Origin: an uncultured Bartonella sp.
GTDB lineage: Bacteria > Pseudomonadota > Alphaproteobacteria > Rhizobiales > Rhizobiaceae
Assembly (NCBI GenBank): GCA_946478235.1
Contig: CAMLBF010000004.1
Location: forward strand, 124,001 to 188,000
Direction of reading: 5' to 3'
Length of the DNA stretch: 64,000 nt
Shown here: positions 1 to 11,411 of the stretch, in pieces
Layout of the letters: each line of letters starts with the position of its first letter
Numbering within the stretch: the stretch's first letter is position 1
Translations under genes and position numbers: made by a program
Notes under the pieces: model-generated
Database searches by the model: none
What the model was told of the DNA's origin: nothing
Seen by the model: the letters and a program-made list of their open reading frames with translations, nothing else

Positions 1-1
1 T

Positions 2-358
2 GCAGCTGCTCTCACGGTTATGTCTATGCGCGGACAAATTACGGGGGCGGTGGTTGATGGACCTTTAGCATTTGACAACGCTATCAATCTAAAAGCTGCA
101 GAAATTAAAGGTATTGTTTCTCCTGTTGCTGGTCAGGCAGATATTTTGCTTGTTCCAGATCTCGAGGCAGGAAATATGTTAGCTAAGCAGTTAATGTATT
201 TTGCTGATGCCGGGGCTGCTGGATTGGTTCTTGGTGCGCGTGTACCAATTATCTTAACAAGTCGATCTGATAAAGTTGCTGTGCGATTGGCATCAGCCGC
301 ACTTGCCAAGATAATGGTTGAACGTAAGTTTAAATTGGATCAAAAACATCATGAATGA
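2..358 (+). CDS. pta: phosphate acetyltransferase, C-terminal part (probably the bifunctional enoyl-CoA hydratase/phosphate acetyltransferase type); truncated by window start
   Basis: Frame is open from base 2; DILLVPDLEAGNMLAKQL and GAAGLVLGARVPIILTSRSD are typical of the phosphate acyltransferase family; directly upstream of ackA. Confidence 0.85.
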   Translation, partial: AAALTVMSMRGQITGAVVDGPLAFDNAINLKAAEIKGIVSPVAGQADILLVPDLEAGNMLAKQLMYFADAGAAGLVLGARVPIILTSRSDKVAVRLASAALAKIMVERKFKLDQKHHE

Positions 359-1520
359 TCGTATTCTTACATTCAATTCGGGGTCTTCATCACTAAAAAT
401 CGGCCTTTATGAGACTGATAATGGTTGTGCAAAAAGAATAGGAAAAGGCTCTATTGATCTTAGACGAAATTGTTTTTCATTTCGTATCGAAGGTGGGAAA
501 CAAATAGTCACAGCACCATTACATGAAAATGCAGATGATAAGATGAGATTGAAGGAAGTCTTCAGCTGGATTTCGAAAGCAGTGGAGATTGGTTCTATCA
601 AAGTGGTTGGTCATAGGGTAGTACATGGGGCTGATATTTTTAAAGAGGCTTGTACCGTTACAGACAAAACTCTCGATTATATGGAATCATTAATTCCGCT
701 CGATCCGTTACATCAACCAGCCAATTTAAAATTGATTTATCTTGTACGTAAATTGTATCCATCATTACAGCAAACGGCTTCTTTTGATACATCATTTCAC
801 CAAGAGCAATCGGATAAAGTAAGGCGATTTGCTTTGCCGCGCTTATTACATGACCAAGGTGTAAAGCGGTACGGTTTTCACGGACTTTCTTACCGATACA
901 TTTCTAGCAAATTAAAGACACTGCCTGAAAACGTAAAAACTGAAAATGTCATTGTTGCCCATCTTGGTAGTGGTGCGAGTCTTTGTGCGATGAAGAACGG
1001 GAAAAGTGTGGAAACAACTATGGGGTTTTCAACGTTGGATGGTATCCCTATGGCATCGCGTTGCGGAGCATTAGATGCTGGTGTCCTGATTTATCTATTG
1101 CGGGATAATAAACACAGTGTCAGTGATATTGAATATATGCTTTATCATTCCAGTGGCTTATTAGGAATATCTGGTATTAGCGCTGATGCACGTGATCTAA
1201 TTGAATCAAAACTTAGTCAGGCGAGACAGGCGCTTGATGTTTTTAACTTTCGGGTAGCAGGTGAAATAGCGCGTTTAGCGGTTGCGTTGAATGGTCTTGA
1301 TAGTATCATTTTTACGGGTGGAATTGGTGAACATCAGCCGGAAATTAGAGCCGCAATTTTAGAACAACTTCGTTGGCTTGGTTTCAATATTGACTATAAA
1401 GCAAATGATGTGAATGCTTTGCAAATAACCACACAAGACAGCCGATTGGCGGCATGTGTTATCGCGACGGATGAAGAACAATGCATTGCAGATGATGCAG
1501 CCTATCTGATGAGGCATTAA
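351..1520 (+). CDS. ackA: acetate kinase
   Basis: Starts MNDRILTFNSGSSSLK (internal ATG of the 318..1520 ORF); contains VGHRVVHG, RYGFHGLSYRYI, AHLGSGASLCA, FTGGIGEH motifs. Confidence 0.95.
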   Translation: MNDRILTFNSGSSSLKIGLYETDNGCAKRIGKGSIDLRRNCFSFRIEGGKQIVTAPLHENADDKMRLKEVFSWISKAVEIGSIKVVGHRVVHGADIFKEACTVTDKTLDYMESLIPLDPLHQPANLKLIYLVRKLYPSLQQTASFDTSFHQEQSDKVRRFALPRLLHDQGVKRYGFHGLSYRYISSKLKTLPENVKTENVIVAHLGSGASLCAMKNGKSVETTMGFSTLDGIPMASRCGALDAGVLIYLLRDNKHSVSDIEYMLYHSSGLLGISGISADARDLIESKLSQARQALDVFNFRVAGEIARLAVALNGLDSIIFTGGIGEHQPEIRAAILEQLRWLGFNIDYKANDVNALQITTQDSRLAACVIATDEEQCIADDAAYLMRH

Positions 1521-1827
1521 GATTGTTTATATTTTAAAATTTGTAATGATAACAGTGTGATAAAAATATTATTCAAATCATAAAGTATCAGGAATTATAA
1601 TCATCATATTCTCGCAATTAAATCTATTACTAAAACGGATATAGAAATATATTTGTCTGAATTTTAGTAAAAGATTCTAATAGATAGTTCATTTTTTTAT
1701 TTTTCAACCTAAATAAATAATAAAAAATATAATTTCTTCTATAGATATAGAGAAGCCCTGCTGTAGTTAATTATAAGTAAAGAACATGCAGTTCGAGACA
1801 ATTAATTAAATATAGAAGGATATCTCG

Positions 1828-2796
1828 ATGTCAGACGAAAAAAATAAAAATGCTCATCATGGTCATGAAGCAAACTCGAATAATCAATGTTGTTCGCAGC
1901 CAAATCCATTAAATGCCCTTCGTAATCCTTTAGATGCTTACCCTAAACCTCCATATCATACTGAAAAACAAACCGTGCCAGGATTGGTTTCAAAAATGAA
2001 TCCATTACCGGATCACGGTGAAAAAACGTATAAAGGTTCAGGCAAACTTATTGGTAGAAAAGCTCTCATTACCGGTGGCGATAGTGGTATTGGCCGTGCA
2101 GTTGCAATAGCCTTTGCGCGTGAGGGCGCTGATGTGGCAATTAACTATTTGCCGGCAGAAGAATCAGATGCAAAAGAGGTTATCAATCTCATTAAGGAAG
2201 CGGGGCGTAAGGGGATCGCCATTCCAGGTGATTTAACCAATCGTGATTTTTGCAGCGAGCTTGTTAATAAAGCTGTTAAGGAGTTGGGTGGCTTAGATAT
2301 TTTGGTGAATAATGCAGGGCGCCAGCAAGCTGTTGAGTCTCTTGCTGATTTGACCGATGAGTCATTTGACGCAACGATGAAAACCAATATTTATGCTCCA
2401 TATCGTGTAACAAAAGCAGCCCTTAGCCACATTCCTGCTGGCGGTGCAATTATCATTACATCGTCTATACAAGCGTTCGACCCATCAGCTACATTATTTG
2501 ATTATGCACAAACAAAAGCGGCAAATGTTGCTTTCGCAAAATCATTGGCCAAACAACTTGCTCCAAAAGGAATTCGTGTCAATGCCGTTGCTCCAGGGCC
2601 ATTCTGGACACCGCTTCAACCTGCCGGTGGGCAATTGATGGAAGCGATGCCACAATTTGGTAGCGAGTCACCGTTAAAACGCGCTGGTCAACCAGTGGAA
2701 ATTGCACCTCTTTATGTGCTTTTGGCCAGCGGTGAGGCAAGTTACTGTTCAGGACAGGTTTTTGGTGCAGCAGGTGGCTTGGGGATGGATAGTTAA
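1828..2796 (+). CDS. SDR family oxidoreductase (glucose/ribitol dehydrogenase, YghA-like)
   Basis: GRKALITGGDSGIGRAVAIAFAREGADVAINY Rossmann motif, NNAG, YAQTKAA catalytic region, N-terminal PGLVSKMNPLPDHGEKTYKGSGKL typical of this subfamily. Confidence 0.9.
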   Translation: MSDEKNKNAHHGHEANSNNQCCSQPNPLNALRNPLDAYPKPPYHTEKQTVPGLVSKMNPLPDHGEKTYKGSGKLIGRKALITGGDSGIGRAVAIAFAREGADVAINYLPAEESDAKEVINLIKEAGRKGIAIPGDLTNRDFCSELVNKAVKELGGLDILVNNAGRQQAVESLADLTDESFDATMKTNIYAPYRVTKAALSHIPAGGAIIITSSIQAFDPSATLFDYAQTKAANVAFAKSLAKQLAPKGIRVNAVAPGPFWTPLQPAGGQLMEAMPQFGSESPLKRAGQPVEIAPLYVLLASGEASYCSGQVFGAAGGLGMDS

Positions 2797-3480
2797 TCAA
2801 GTATGTGGCTTGGCTCGGTGTCCAAAAATAGCTGAGCCAACTCGTACACTCGTTGCTCCAAACATAATTGCTGTTTCATAATCAGCAGACATACCCATGG
2901 ATAACTTTGAAACCCCAGCCTCTTTTGCTAGTTTTTGTAACAATGCAAAGTAGGGGCCGGGGTTTTCTCCAACAGGAGGAATACACATTAACCCGACAAT
3001 GTTTAGATTGTATTCTTGTTGGCATTTTTTGACGAAATTGACGGTGTCTAAAGGGGCAATACCTGCTTTTTGTGATTCAAGCCCGATGTTAACTTGCACA
3101 TAACAAGGTAAGATACGCTTTTGTTGGTGCATTTCCTGGCTAAGTAAATTTGCAATTTTATCTCGGTCAACGGTTTCGATGACATCAAATAAAGATACGG
3201 CTTCGGCCGTTTTATTTGACTGTAACGGACCGATGAGGTGAAGTTCTATACTATCGTATTCCTGACGCAATTGTGGCCATTTATTGCTTGCTTCTTGCAC
3301 TCTGTTTTCAGCAAAAACGCGTTGTCCAGCATTAAGTACTGGGCGAATTTCGTCGCAATCAAAGGTTTTAGATACGGCAATAAGTTGTACCGAGTCAGGA
3401 GATCTCCCCGAATCATGACATGATTTTTCGATCTCTTGTTTGATTTTTTGCCAATTTTCAACGGCTACAGTCATGATCAA
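2797..3480 (-). CDS. YggS family pyridoxal phosphate-binding/homeostasis protein
   Basis: AVSKTFDCDEI, FAENRVQEA, HLIGPLQSNKTAEAV, GLMCIPP, LSMGMSADYETAI, VRVGSAIFG motifs. Confidence 0.95.
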   Translation of the reverse strand: MIMTVAVENWQKIKQEIEKSCHDSGRSPDSVQLIAVSKTFDCDEIRPVLNAGQRVFAENRVQEASNKWPQLRQEYDSIELHLIGPLQSNKTAEAVSLFDVIETVDRDKIANLLSQEMHQQKRILPCYVQVNIGLESQKAGIAPLDTVNFVKKCQQEYNLNIVGLMCIPPVGENPGPYFALLQKLAKEAGVSKLSMGMSADYETAIMFGATSVRVGSAIFGHRAKPHT

Positions 3481-3598
3481 TCCTCTTTCATCGTTGATTG
3501 AATGGATAAAAACGCATAGAAGTGGTTGACGCTTGCGTTAATCCGTGGTGAAGCACCTATTGAGTTTTTTGACTTCATTTTGCAAGAGTATAATGGCG

Positions 3599-6211
3599 AT
3601 GGCAACTGAACGCTATAATCCGCGTGCTACAGAACAAAAATGGCAATCAGTCTGGGAAGAAAAGCAAATTTTCAAAACAGACAATAATGATCCGCGTGAA
3701 AAATATTACGTACTAGAAATGTTTCCCTACCCATCAGGGCGAATTCACATGGGGCATGTGCGTAATTACGCAATGGGCGATGTTGTAGCAAGATATAAAC
3801 GGGCTAAGGGCTATAATGTACTTCATCCAATGGGATGGGATGCATTTGGTATGCCTGCTGAAAATGCTGCCATGCAGCATAAGGTACACCCGAAAGAGTG
3901 GACTTATCAGAATATTGCGACAATGAAAAAGCAGTTAAAGTCCATGGGACTTTCACTTGATTGGTCGCGTGAATTTGCTACTTGTGATGTCAATTATTAT
4001 CATCGCCAACAAATGCTTTTTCTTGATATGTTTGAAAAAGGTTTGGTTGACCGTAAGACTTCAAAGGTCAATTGGGATCCTGTCGATCATACTGTATTGG
4101 CAAATGAACAGGTTGTTGATGGTCGTGGCTGGCGTTCTGGCGCACTTGTTGAACAGCGTGAACTGACCCAGTGGTTTTTCAAAATTACAAATTTCAGCGA
4201 AGAATTGTTGGATGGTCTGGAAGGGCTTGACCATTGGCCGGAAAAAGTCCGCGTTATGCAGAAAAACTGGATCGGCAAGTCGGAAGGTGTCTTACTGCGT
4301 TGGGAATTGGTAGAAAATAACCCTCTTAACGGAATTAATGAAGTTGAATGTTATTCGACACGTCCAGATACATTATTTGGCGCTTCTTTTATTGCCATAG
4401 CAGCCGATCATCCAATTGCCCGCCAGTTAGCAAAAACTAACAGCGAATTACAGGCATTTGTTGAAGAATGTCATCGTAAAGGAACATCGACAGCAGAATT
4501 GGAAACAGCAGAAAAGCAGGGGTTTAACACTGGATTAAAAGTGTACCATCCCTTTGATAAGAACTGGGAAATACCAGTTTATGTCGCCAATTTTGTCTTA
4601 ATGGAATATGGTACCGGTGCGGTTTTCGGTTGCCCAGCACATGACCAACGTGACTTGGATTTTGCTAATAAATACGAGCTTCCTGTGCGCCCTGTTGTGT
4701 TGCCGGAAGGAGTAGATCCAGACAGTTTTGTTGTGACTGAAAAAGCGCATACAGATGATGGTATGTTAATCAATTCACTTTTTTTGGATGGGTTAAAGCC
4801 TAAAGTCGCATTTGAAGAGGTTGTAAAACGTCTCGAGAAGCAAACTTTGCATGGACGGCCTCAAGCTGAAAGAAAAGTGCAGTTCAGGCTACGTGATTGG
4901 GGTATATCGCGCCAGAGATACTGGGGATGTCCAATTCCGGTTATCCATTGTGATGATTGTGGTGTTGTACCTGTTCCAAAAGCTGATTTGCCTGTAAAGC
5001 TTCCAGATGATGTTACATTTGATAAGCCAGGCAATCCACTTGATCGGCATACTGCTTGGAAACAGGTTAAGTGTCCTAAATGTGGTAAACCTGCTCGGCG
5101 TGAGACAGATACTATGGATACTTTCGTAGATTCTTCATGGTATTATGCGCGCTTTACCGCACCATGGGAAAACGAACCAACAGATAAAAAGGCAGCAGCA
5201 GAATGGCTGCCAGTTGATCAATATATTGGTGGTATTGAACACGCCATTTTGCATTTGCTTTATTCACGCTTTTTTACGCGAGCAATGAAAATGACTGGCC
5301 ATGTCAGTGTTGATGAGCCTTTCAAGGGCTTGTTTACGCAGGGCATGGTTGTTCACGAAACCTATCGTAATGCGCAAGGTTGGGTCTCTCCTGCAGATAT
5401 TCGTATCGATGAAAAAGATGGCGTGCGTCAGGCTACATTGCTTGCAGATGGCAGCCCGGTAGAGATCGGCTCGATTGAAAAAATGTCGAAATCAAAAAAG
5501 AATGTTGTCGATCCAGACGATATTATTTCGTCTTATGGAGCGGATACGGCGCGTCTATTCATGTTATCCGACTCGCCGCCTGAACGTGATGTGATATGGA
5601 CAGAAGCTGGGGCCGAAGGTGCTCATCGGTTTGTTCAACGTGTTTGGCGGTTAATTTCAACCGGTGCGGATTTTTTACAAGGAGTACAGGCAAAAGCTGC
5701 AACGCAAGGTGATGCATTGGAAATATCCAAGGCAGCTCATCGTGCCTTGGCAATTGTTGCAGATGATATTGAAAAGCTAGCCTTTAACCGCGCCGTTGCG
5801 CGTCTGTATGAGCTTGTTAATACAATAGCTCCAGCGCTACAATCGGTCGAAACTGCAGATGCGGAAATGAAAGCTGCTTTACGTCAGGCATTGGAGTTTT
5901 TCGTAATCATGATTTCTCCGATGATGCCGCATTTGGCTGAAGAATGTTATGCAGCGCTAGGTGGCAATGGATTAGTTGCTCAACTTACGTGGCCTGAATA
6001 TGACCCTTCATTAATTGTTGATAATGATGTTGTTTTACCTGTGCAAATAAACGGTAAAAAACGCGGTGATTTGACAATTGCACGCGATGCAGATCAAGCA
6101 ACCATTGAAAAGGCTGTTTTATCGCTCGATTTTGTGCAATTACATTTAGCAGGTAAAATGCCTAAGAAAATTATTGTTGTTCCACAAAGGATCGTCAATG
6201 TTGTTGCCTAA
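3599..6211 (+). CDS. leuS: leucyl-tRNA synthetase
   Basis: [21 protein letters not shown] (HIGH region), [13 protein letters not shown] (KMSKS); start chosen at [16 protein letters not shown] inside the 3545 ORF. Confidence 0.97.
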   Translation: MATERYNPRATEQKWQSVWEEKQIFKTDNNDPREKYYVLEMFPYPSGRIHMGHVRNYAMGDVVARYKRAKGYNVLHPMGWDAFGMPAENAAMQHKVHPKEWTYQNIATMKKQLKSMGLSLDWSREFATCDVNYYHRQQMLFLDMFEKGLVDRKTSKVNWDPVDHTVLANEQVVDGRGWRSGALVEQRELTQWFFKITNFSEELLDGLEGLDHWPEKVRVMQKNWIGKSEGVLLRWELVENNPLNGINEVECYSTRPDTLFGASFIAIAADHPIARQLAKTNSELQAFVEECHRKGTSTAELETAEKQGFNTGLKVYHPFDKNWEIPVYVANFVLMEYGTGAVFGCPAHDQRDLDFANKYELPVRPVVLPEGVDPDSFVVTEKAHTDDGMLINSLFLDGLKPKVAFEEVVKRLEKQTLHGRPQAERKVQFRLRDWGISRQRYWGCPIPVIHCDDCGVVPVPKADLPVKLPDDVTFDKPGNPLDRHTAWKQVKCPKCGKPARRETDTMDTFVDSSWYYARFTAPWENEPTDKKAAAEWLPVDQYIGGIEHAILHLLYSRFFTRAMKMTGHVSVDEPFKGLFTQGMVVHETYRNAQGWVSPADIRIDEKDGVRQATLLADGSPVEIGSIEKMSKSKKNVVDPDDIISSYGADTARLFMLSDSPPERDVIWTEAGAEGAHRFVQRVWRLISTGADFLQGVQAKAATQGDALEISKAAHRALAIVADDIEKLAFNRAVARLYELVNTIAPALQSVETADAEMKAALRQALEFFVIMISPMMPHLAEECYAALGGNGLVAQLTWPEYDPSLIVDNDVVLPVQINGKKRGDLTIARDADQATIEKAVLSLDFVQLHLAGKMPKKIIVVPQRIVNVVA

Positions 6212-6773
6212 ATATATATTACGCAGAATTAGACCCTTGGCAGCTATGGCTGTATTGGGAACATCGGTTGCTCTATCAGCTTGTACAGTCCAGCCTCTCT
6301 ATAAAGGTGATAGCCAAGGCGGGTCACAAATCAATGTTGCATCAGCTATAAGGACAAAACTGTCTGGTATTGTCATTGAACAACCAACAGACCGTTTTAA
6401 CCAGATGGTTCGCAATCGGTTGATCTTTTTGCTTAGCGGTGGTGCTGGTGAGCCAGCAACTCCAACTTACCAATTGTCTTTGGGAACAGGTTTCTCTGTC
6501 CGTTCAGCTGTTCAGATGGATATAGGTGATACAACCGATCGTACGGGTCGTGCTTCTGCTGGTACTGTAGATGGTCGATCGAATTATGTTTTGAAAGACA
6601 TGGAAAACAAGGTTTTGGCAAAGCGGACACGCACTGTAAGTGCTTCATTTGACCGGCCTCGTCAGGAATATGCAAACTTGCAAGCAGAAGAAGATGCAAA
6701 AAAACGTGCAGCTAACGAACTTGCAGAACAGATTTATTTATCCTTGGCACAAGATTTGTCGAAGCAAAAATAA
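6198..6773 (+). CDS. lptE: LPS-assembly lipoprotein LptE
   Basis: Signal peptide with lipobox LSAC followed by TVQPLYKGD; overlaps the leuS 3' end, as in related genomes. Confidence 0.85.
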   Translation: MLLPKYILRRIRPLAAMAVLGTSVALSACTVQPLYKGDSQGGSQINVASAIRTKLSGIVIEQPTDRFNQMVRNRLIFLLSGGAGEPATPTYQLSLGTGFSVRSAVQMDIGDTTDRTGRASAGTVDGRSNYVLKDMENKVLAKRTRTVSASFDRPRQEYANLQAEEDAKKRAANELAEQIYLSLAQDLSKQK

Positions 6774-6824
6774 CAATATCTTTACCAATTATCACAGTGG
6801 ATAAATTTAAACTATCGCGTTACC

Positions 6825-6862
6825 AACCTAGGCATTTATCAATAAGTGCCTAGGTTTTTTAT
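6825..6862 (+). terminator. rho-independent terminator after lptE
   Basis: AACCTAGGCATTTAT / ATAAGTGCCTAGGTT stem followed by TTTTTT. Confidence 0.8.
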
Positions 6863-7044
6863 GCTTCTCAATATAAGAATTATCGGCTTATTTGAGACTT
6901 AAGCAGTTGTAACTTATTGTTTTAACTCCATTGCCTTAAAGAGCTTTTTCAAATTCTTATATTTGGGAGCAGGATTTCCCTTTATCAGGCTTTACTGCTC
7001 AGACATATACGAAGTAGGCGCGCCGCGTTGTGATCAAAATCTAT

Positions 7045-7698
7045 TTAATGAATATCTTGCCCAGTTTTGGCCCAATCTTTTAAAAAAATATCCAGTCCTT
7101 TATCGGTGAGAGGATGTTTAACCAGTATTTTCATAATTGATGGTGGTATTGTTGCTACATCTGCACCAATTAAAGCAGCTTCTTTGACATGGTTGACAGT
7201 ACGTATAGAGGCAGCAAGAATTTTTGTAGTAAAATCGTAATTATCGAAAATTGTTCGAATTTCACCTATCAGGTCAATTCCATTCAGTCCTATGTCATCT
7301 AAGCGTCCAATAAATGGAGAAACATAAGTGGCACCTGCTTTTGCAGCTAGCAAAGCCTGATTTGCAGAAAAACACAAAGTTAGATTGGTCTTTATCCCAT
7401 TTTTTGTCAGCGCTTTACAGGCTTTTAATCCGTCCCAGGTCAATGGAAGTTTGACGCAAATATTTTCAGCAATTTTAGAAAGTATATCGGCTTGTCGCAT
7501 CATGCTGTCAAAATCATTGGCAGTTACTTCAGCAGAAACTGGACCATCCACCAATGAACATATTTCTTTTGTTACATCGATAATATCGCGGCCTGATTTC
7601 AGGATAAGAGAAGGATTCGTTGTAACACCGTCAACGAGCCCAAGGTCGTTTAGTTCACGAATTTCTTCAGTAATAGCAGTATCAACAAAAAATTTCAT
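7045..7698 (-). CDS. fsa: fructose-6-phosphate aldolase / transaldolase family protein
   Basis: [72 protein letters not shown]. Confidence 0.95.
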   Translation of the reverse strand: MKFFVDTAITEEIRELNDLGLVDGVTTNPSLILKSGRDIIDVTKEICSLVDGPVSAEVTANDFDSMMRQADILSKIAENICVKLPLTWDGLKACKALTKNGIKTNLTLCFSANQALLAAKAGATYVSPFIGRLDDIGLNGIDLIGEIRTIFDNYDFTTKILAASIRTVNHVKEAALIGADVATIPPSIMKILVKHPLTDKGLDIFLKDWAKTGQDIH

Positions 7699-7789
7699 AA
7701 TTAAGCTCCTAAAGCTTGCTTTCAGAAATGGACATTGATTACGGTTTTATTGTTATGAGGCATTGCTTTATTTAAAAGCAAGCTCAACT

Positions 7790-9988
7790 ATGGCAAGGAT
7801 TATGAAAAAAGCCGAATCAAATCCGCGAAAAGTTATTTCTGTTTTGGTGCCTTTGCCGTCAGAGCGCCCCTATAGCTATGTAGTTCCAGATGGAATGAAT
7901 GTGAAGGTAGGCTCTATTGTGCGAGTGCCATTGGGTGCTCGTGAGGTGGCCGGACTGGTTACCAATGAAGCATCAGATGATGTCCCTACCAATAAATTGC
8001 GGGCAGTAACGCATGTTTTTGATTGCCCAGAAATAACTGCTGATATGTTGGAGTTTATCCATTTCGTATCCAGTTATACACTTTCTCCTCCAGGAATGGT
8101 TGCGCGTATGGCTTTGCGTGTGCCAGCAGCATTCGATCCAGAACCAACTTTGACAGGATTGCGTTATTGCGGTGGAACAGTTGAAAAACTCACATCTGCT
8201 CGAAAACGTGTTCTGGAATTAGCACAAGATGGGTTGTCGTGGACCAGAACGGGGTTAGCTCATGCTGCTGGAACTTCTGTCAGTGTTGTTGATGGGTTAA
8301 AAAATCAGGGAATTTTTATCGAAGTCGAGGTGCCAGCTCCTCCAGTTGTTGCTGCCCCGGATCCAGCATATGCACCTCCGATATTAGAAGGGGCACAGAT
8401 TGAAGCAGCCGAAGCTATAAAAAAAGTAGTCGATGAAAACAGCTTTAAAGTTCTACTTTTAGATGGTGTTACTGGTTCGGGAAAAACTGAAGTTTATTTT
8501 GAAGCTGTTGCTAAAGCGATTGAACGAGGCAAACAGGTGCTTATTCTTTTGCCGGAAATCGCTTTGACACAACAGTTTTTAGACCGTTTTGAAACGCGTT
8601 TCGGCGCACCACCAGCTGAATGGCATTCTGATCTTACATCCAAACAACGTGAACGTGTTTGGAGACAAGTTGCGGAGGGACGTGTTAGAGTTGTTGCTGG
8701 TGCTCGATCGGCTTTGTTTTTGCCTTTTGAAAATCTTGGTTTGATCATTGTCGATGAAGAACATGATTCAGCCTATAAACAAGAAGATCGAGTCTTTTAC
8801 AATGCGCGAGACATGGCTGTAGCGCGGGGATCTTTTGGTCATTTTCCTGTTATTTTGTCGTCAGCTACCCCGTCGATAGAGAGTAGGGTGAATGCGCTAC
8901 AAGGTCGTTATCAGGCTCTTCATCTACCGTCTCGGTTCAAAGCAGTGGCAATGCCGAATTTGCGTGCCATTGATATGCGAAAAAATCAACCCACGTCAGG
9001 CAGATTTATTTCACCTCCACTTGAATTGGCAATCAGGCAAACACTGGAGAAAAGTGAACAATCGCTGATTTTTCTTAATAGACGTGGTTATGCCCCATTA
9101 ACATTATGTCGTGTTTGTGGACACCGATTCCAATGTCCTAATTGTTCAAGCTGGTTAGTTGAGCATCGCTTTCGCGGACAATTAATGTGTCATCACTGTG
9201 GGTATCATGAACCAGTACCTGAGGCATGCCCTGAATGTGGCGCCTTGGATCATTTGGTGGCATGTGGTCCGGGTGTTGAACGTATAGCAGAAGAAACATT
9301 GCAGCTTTTTCCTGAAGCTCGCATTTTAGTTTTATCAACAGACTTAGTGGGTGGCATCAAACGATTACGACGGGAATTAGAGGCAATTTCTAAAGGTGAT
9401 GTCGATATTGTAATCGGCACGCAATTGGTTGCCAAAGGGCATCACTTTCCAGGTATATCTCTTGTTGGAGTTGTGGACGCCGATTTGGGACTTGCAAACG
9501 GTGACCCACGAGCTGCAGAGAGAACATTTCAACTTTTGTCACAGGTTACAGGTCGTGCCGGCCGTACTGGGCTAAAAAGCCATGGATTAATTCAAACCTA
9601 CCAACCAGAACATCCTGTGATGCAAGCGATCATTTCCGGTGATATTGAAGCTTTTTATACCCGTGAAATCGATGAACGTGCGCGCCATCAATTGCCACCT
9701 TTTGGTCGCCTAGCGGCTATAATTGTTTCAGCGGAAGTGAGAAGTGATGCGGAAGTTCATGCTCGCGGGTTGAGGCAGGCTGCGCCGATTGCCGATGAAA
9801 TAAATGTATTGGGACCAGCAGAGGCGCCATTGGCTTTAGTAAGAGGAAGATATCGTTTTCGATTGCTTATACAAAGCAGTAGGCGTGCAGATGTCCAAGC
9901 TTATATTAAAGCGATGATTGCGGCAGGCCCAAAAATACAACGGACTATACGTGTGCAGATTGACATTGATCCACAAAGCTTCATTTAA
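7790..9988 (+). CDS. priA: primosomal protein N' (replication restart helicase PriA)
   Basis: LLDGVTGSGKTEVYFEA Walker A, DEEHD, zinc-finger cysteine cluster CRVCGHRFQCPNCSSWL...CHHCGY...CPECG, QVTGRAGR; start uncertain (7763/7790/7802). Confidence 0.96.
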   Translation: MARIMKKAESNPRKVISVLVPLPSERPYSYVVPDGMNVKVGSIVRVPLGAREVAGLVTNEASDDVPTNKLRAVTHVFDCPEITADMLEFIHFVSSYTLSPPGMVARMALRVPAAFDPEPTLTGLRYCGGTVEKLTSARKRVLELAQDGLSWTRTGLAHAAGTSVSVVDGLKNQGIFIEVEVPAPPVVAAPDPAYAPPILEGAQIEAAEAIKKVVDENSFKVLLLDGVTGSGKTEVYFEAVAKAIERGKQVLILLPEIALTQQFLDRFETRFGAPPAEWHSDLTSKQRERVWRQVAEGRVRVVAGARSALFLPFENLGLIIVDEEHDSAYKQEDRVFYNARDMAVARGSFGHFPVILSSATPSIESRVNALQGRYQALHLPSRFKAVAMPNLRAIDMRKNQPTSGRFISPPLELAIRQTLEKSEQSLIFLNRRGYAPLTLCRVCGHRFQCPNCSSWLVEHRFRGQLMCHHCGYHEPVPEACPECGALDHLVACGPGVERIAEETLQLFPEARILVLSTDLVGGIKRLRRELEAISKGDVDIVIGTQLVAKGHHFPGISLVGVVDADLGLANGDPRAAERTFQLLSQVTGRAGRTGLKSHGLIQTYQPEHPVMQAIISGDIEAFYTREIDERARHQLPPFGRLAAIIVSAEVRSDAEVHARGLRQAAPIADEINVLGPAEAPLALVRGRYRFRLLIQSSRRADVQAYIKAMIAAGPKIQRTIRVQIDIDPQSFI

Positions 9989-10061
9989 CTGAGGCCATAT
10001 TATTTATGTGCCCTGATAAAATGTTATTTATTGATTAAAAGATTATCCGTGGGGAAGTGGA

Positions 10062-10703
10062 ATGTTACGTATCATAGCTATTTCATGTATTATGATATTA
10101 GCAACGAACATTGCACATTCTCAGTCTATTGCGGATACTATTAATCAAGATAAAAAATATAATTCGCAAAGCGCAGATGTAACAGTATTTGCTTTTGCTT
10201 ATAGCCTATTGAAAGAGACCGATAAAGTACTGTTACCTATGATGGATGATCCATCAGCTTCTATGGGCAAAACCTGCAAAATAATAAAATTTCAGGCCCG
10301 TCAATGGATTTATATGAATATCGTTATTCAATACAATCATATTCTTTCCAACATAAAAACATTAGAAAAAAAATTAAGTCTTAGTGGTCGAGCTGAAGTT
10401 GGTCCGGTGACGAGTAGGTTGATTGAAGCTTTAGAATATAGGCGGGGCATCATAGAAAATGCGCGCTTGCTTGATTTATCTGCCGAGATCGTGAGAGAGC
10501 GCCTTGAAGATAATGATGCTTCTATCGATAAAGCATTGATTGGCGCGGGCGACACTGTTGCTTCATCTGCCTTTGAGACTTTTCATGAAGCAAATACCGC
10601 GAAAATTAAATCCGTTGCCAAAGATATAGAGAATTCGTTACAGCAAAATTGTCAGAAAAGCCCGACGGAGAAAGAAAGTTATATAGACACATTGGTTGAA
10701 TAG
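10062..10703 (+). CDS. hypothetical secreted/periplasmic protein
   Basis: Open frame with N-terminal signal-like MLRIIAISCIMILATNIAHSQS; no family recognised. Confidence 0.7.
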   Translation: MLRIIAISCIMILATNIAHSQSIADTINQDKKYNSQSADVTVFAFAYSLLKETDKVLLPMMDDPSASMGKTCKIIKFQARQWIYMNIVIQYNHILSNIKTLEKKLSLSGRAEVGPVTSRLIEALEYRRGIIENARLLDLSAEIVRERLEDNDASIDKALIGAGDTVASSAFETFHEANTAKIKSVAKDIENSLQQNCQKSPTEKESYIDTLVE

Positions 10704-10815
10704 TTAATATTCAATATTGTCATACAATGTGAATGCCTTATTATGAAAGCATTCTTAACACAACGCGCGATAAGTGAATATACTTTTCACTTGAGCCTTT
10801 TATTGGTCAGTTATT

Positions 10816-11208
10816 ATGATTGCATTATATTTTCCTCAGAGCCTTGGTGAATGGATGGTGTGGCTCGTTGCATGGGGATTTGTTTTCGTTGGTTTATTTT
10901 ACATGATTTGGCCAAAAGTTGCGATGCGCATGTTTTGGACATATCCACAGCAGGAGTCAAAAGTACTTTTAGCAGCGGTACGAGGAAATATGGGGGGGAT
11001 ACCGATAGGATTAGGTCTTAGCTATCTTCTATTTGCTCAACCATTTTTAGCAATGACTTTGTTTATTGCTGTATTTTGTGCGCTTATTGGGCGAGTCGTT
11101 TCTTTTTTTGTTGATAAAAGTTTTTCAGGTTTCAATTTTTTCGCTTGTATAGTTGAATTTATATTTGCAATTGCAAGTTTTCTATATGCATTCGAGTATG
11201 TTGCGTAA
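10816..11208 (+). CDS. small integral membrane protein of unknown function
   Basis: 130 aa ORF with several hydrophobic segments (about 4 TM by eye). Confidence 0.7.
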   Translation: MIALYFPQSLGEWMVWLVAWGFVFVGLFYMIWPKVAMRMFWTYPQQESKVLLAAVRGNMGGIPIGLGLSYLLFAQPFLAMTLFIAVFCALIGRVVSFFVDKSFSGFNFFACIVEFIFAIASFLYAFEYVA

Positions 11209-11411
11209 TTATTTATAAAAAAATAGGCATTGTTTTCAAAAGCTGGTAGGTGCGGTGTTGCGAGTCCGGTTTGTGTATGCTAGATGCCTATCAACTTTTG
11301 GTATTTAAATAAGATATTTATATGCCAAAAAAGCGATAAAGTTATGAAGCACATTGGGTGGGTAGCTATTTGGGTGCCGACTCATCGCTAAGGGGAAAGA
11401 GACGGGATAGA

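Noticed and set aside
1521-1827. AT-rich intergenic region after ackA considered for a mobile-element scar or sRNA
   Set aside because: No terminal repeats, ORF remnant or strong structure seen.
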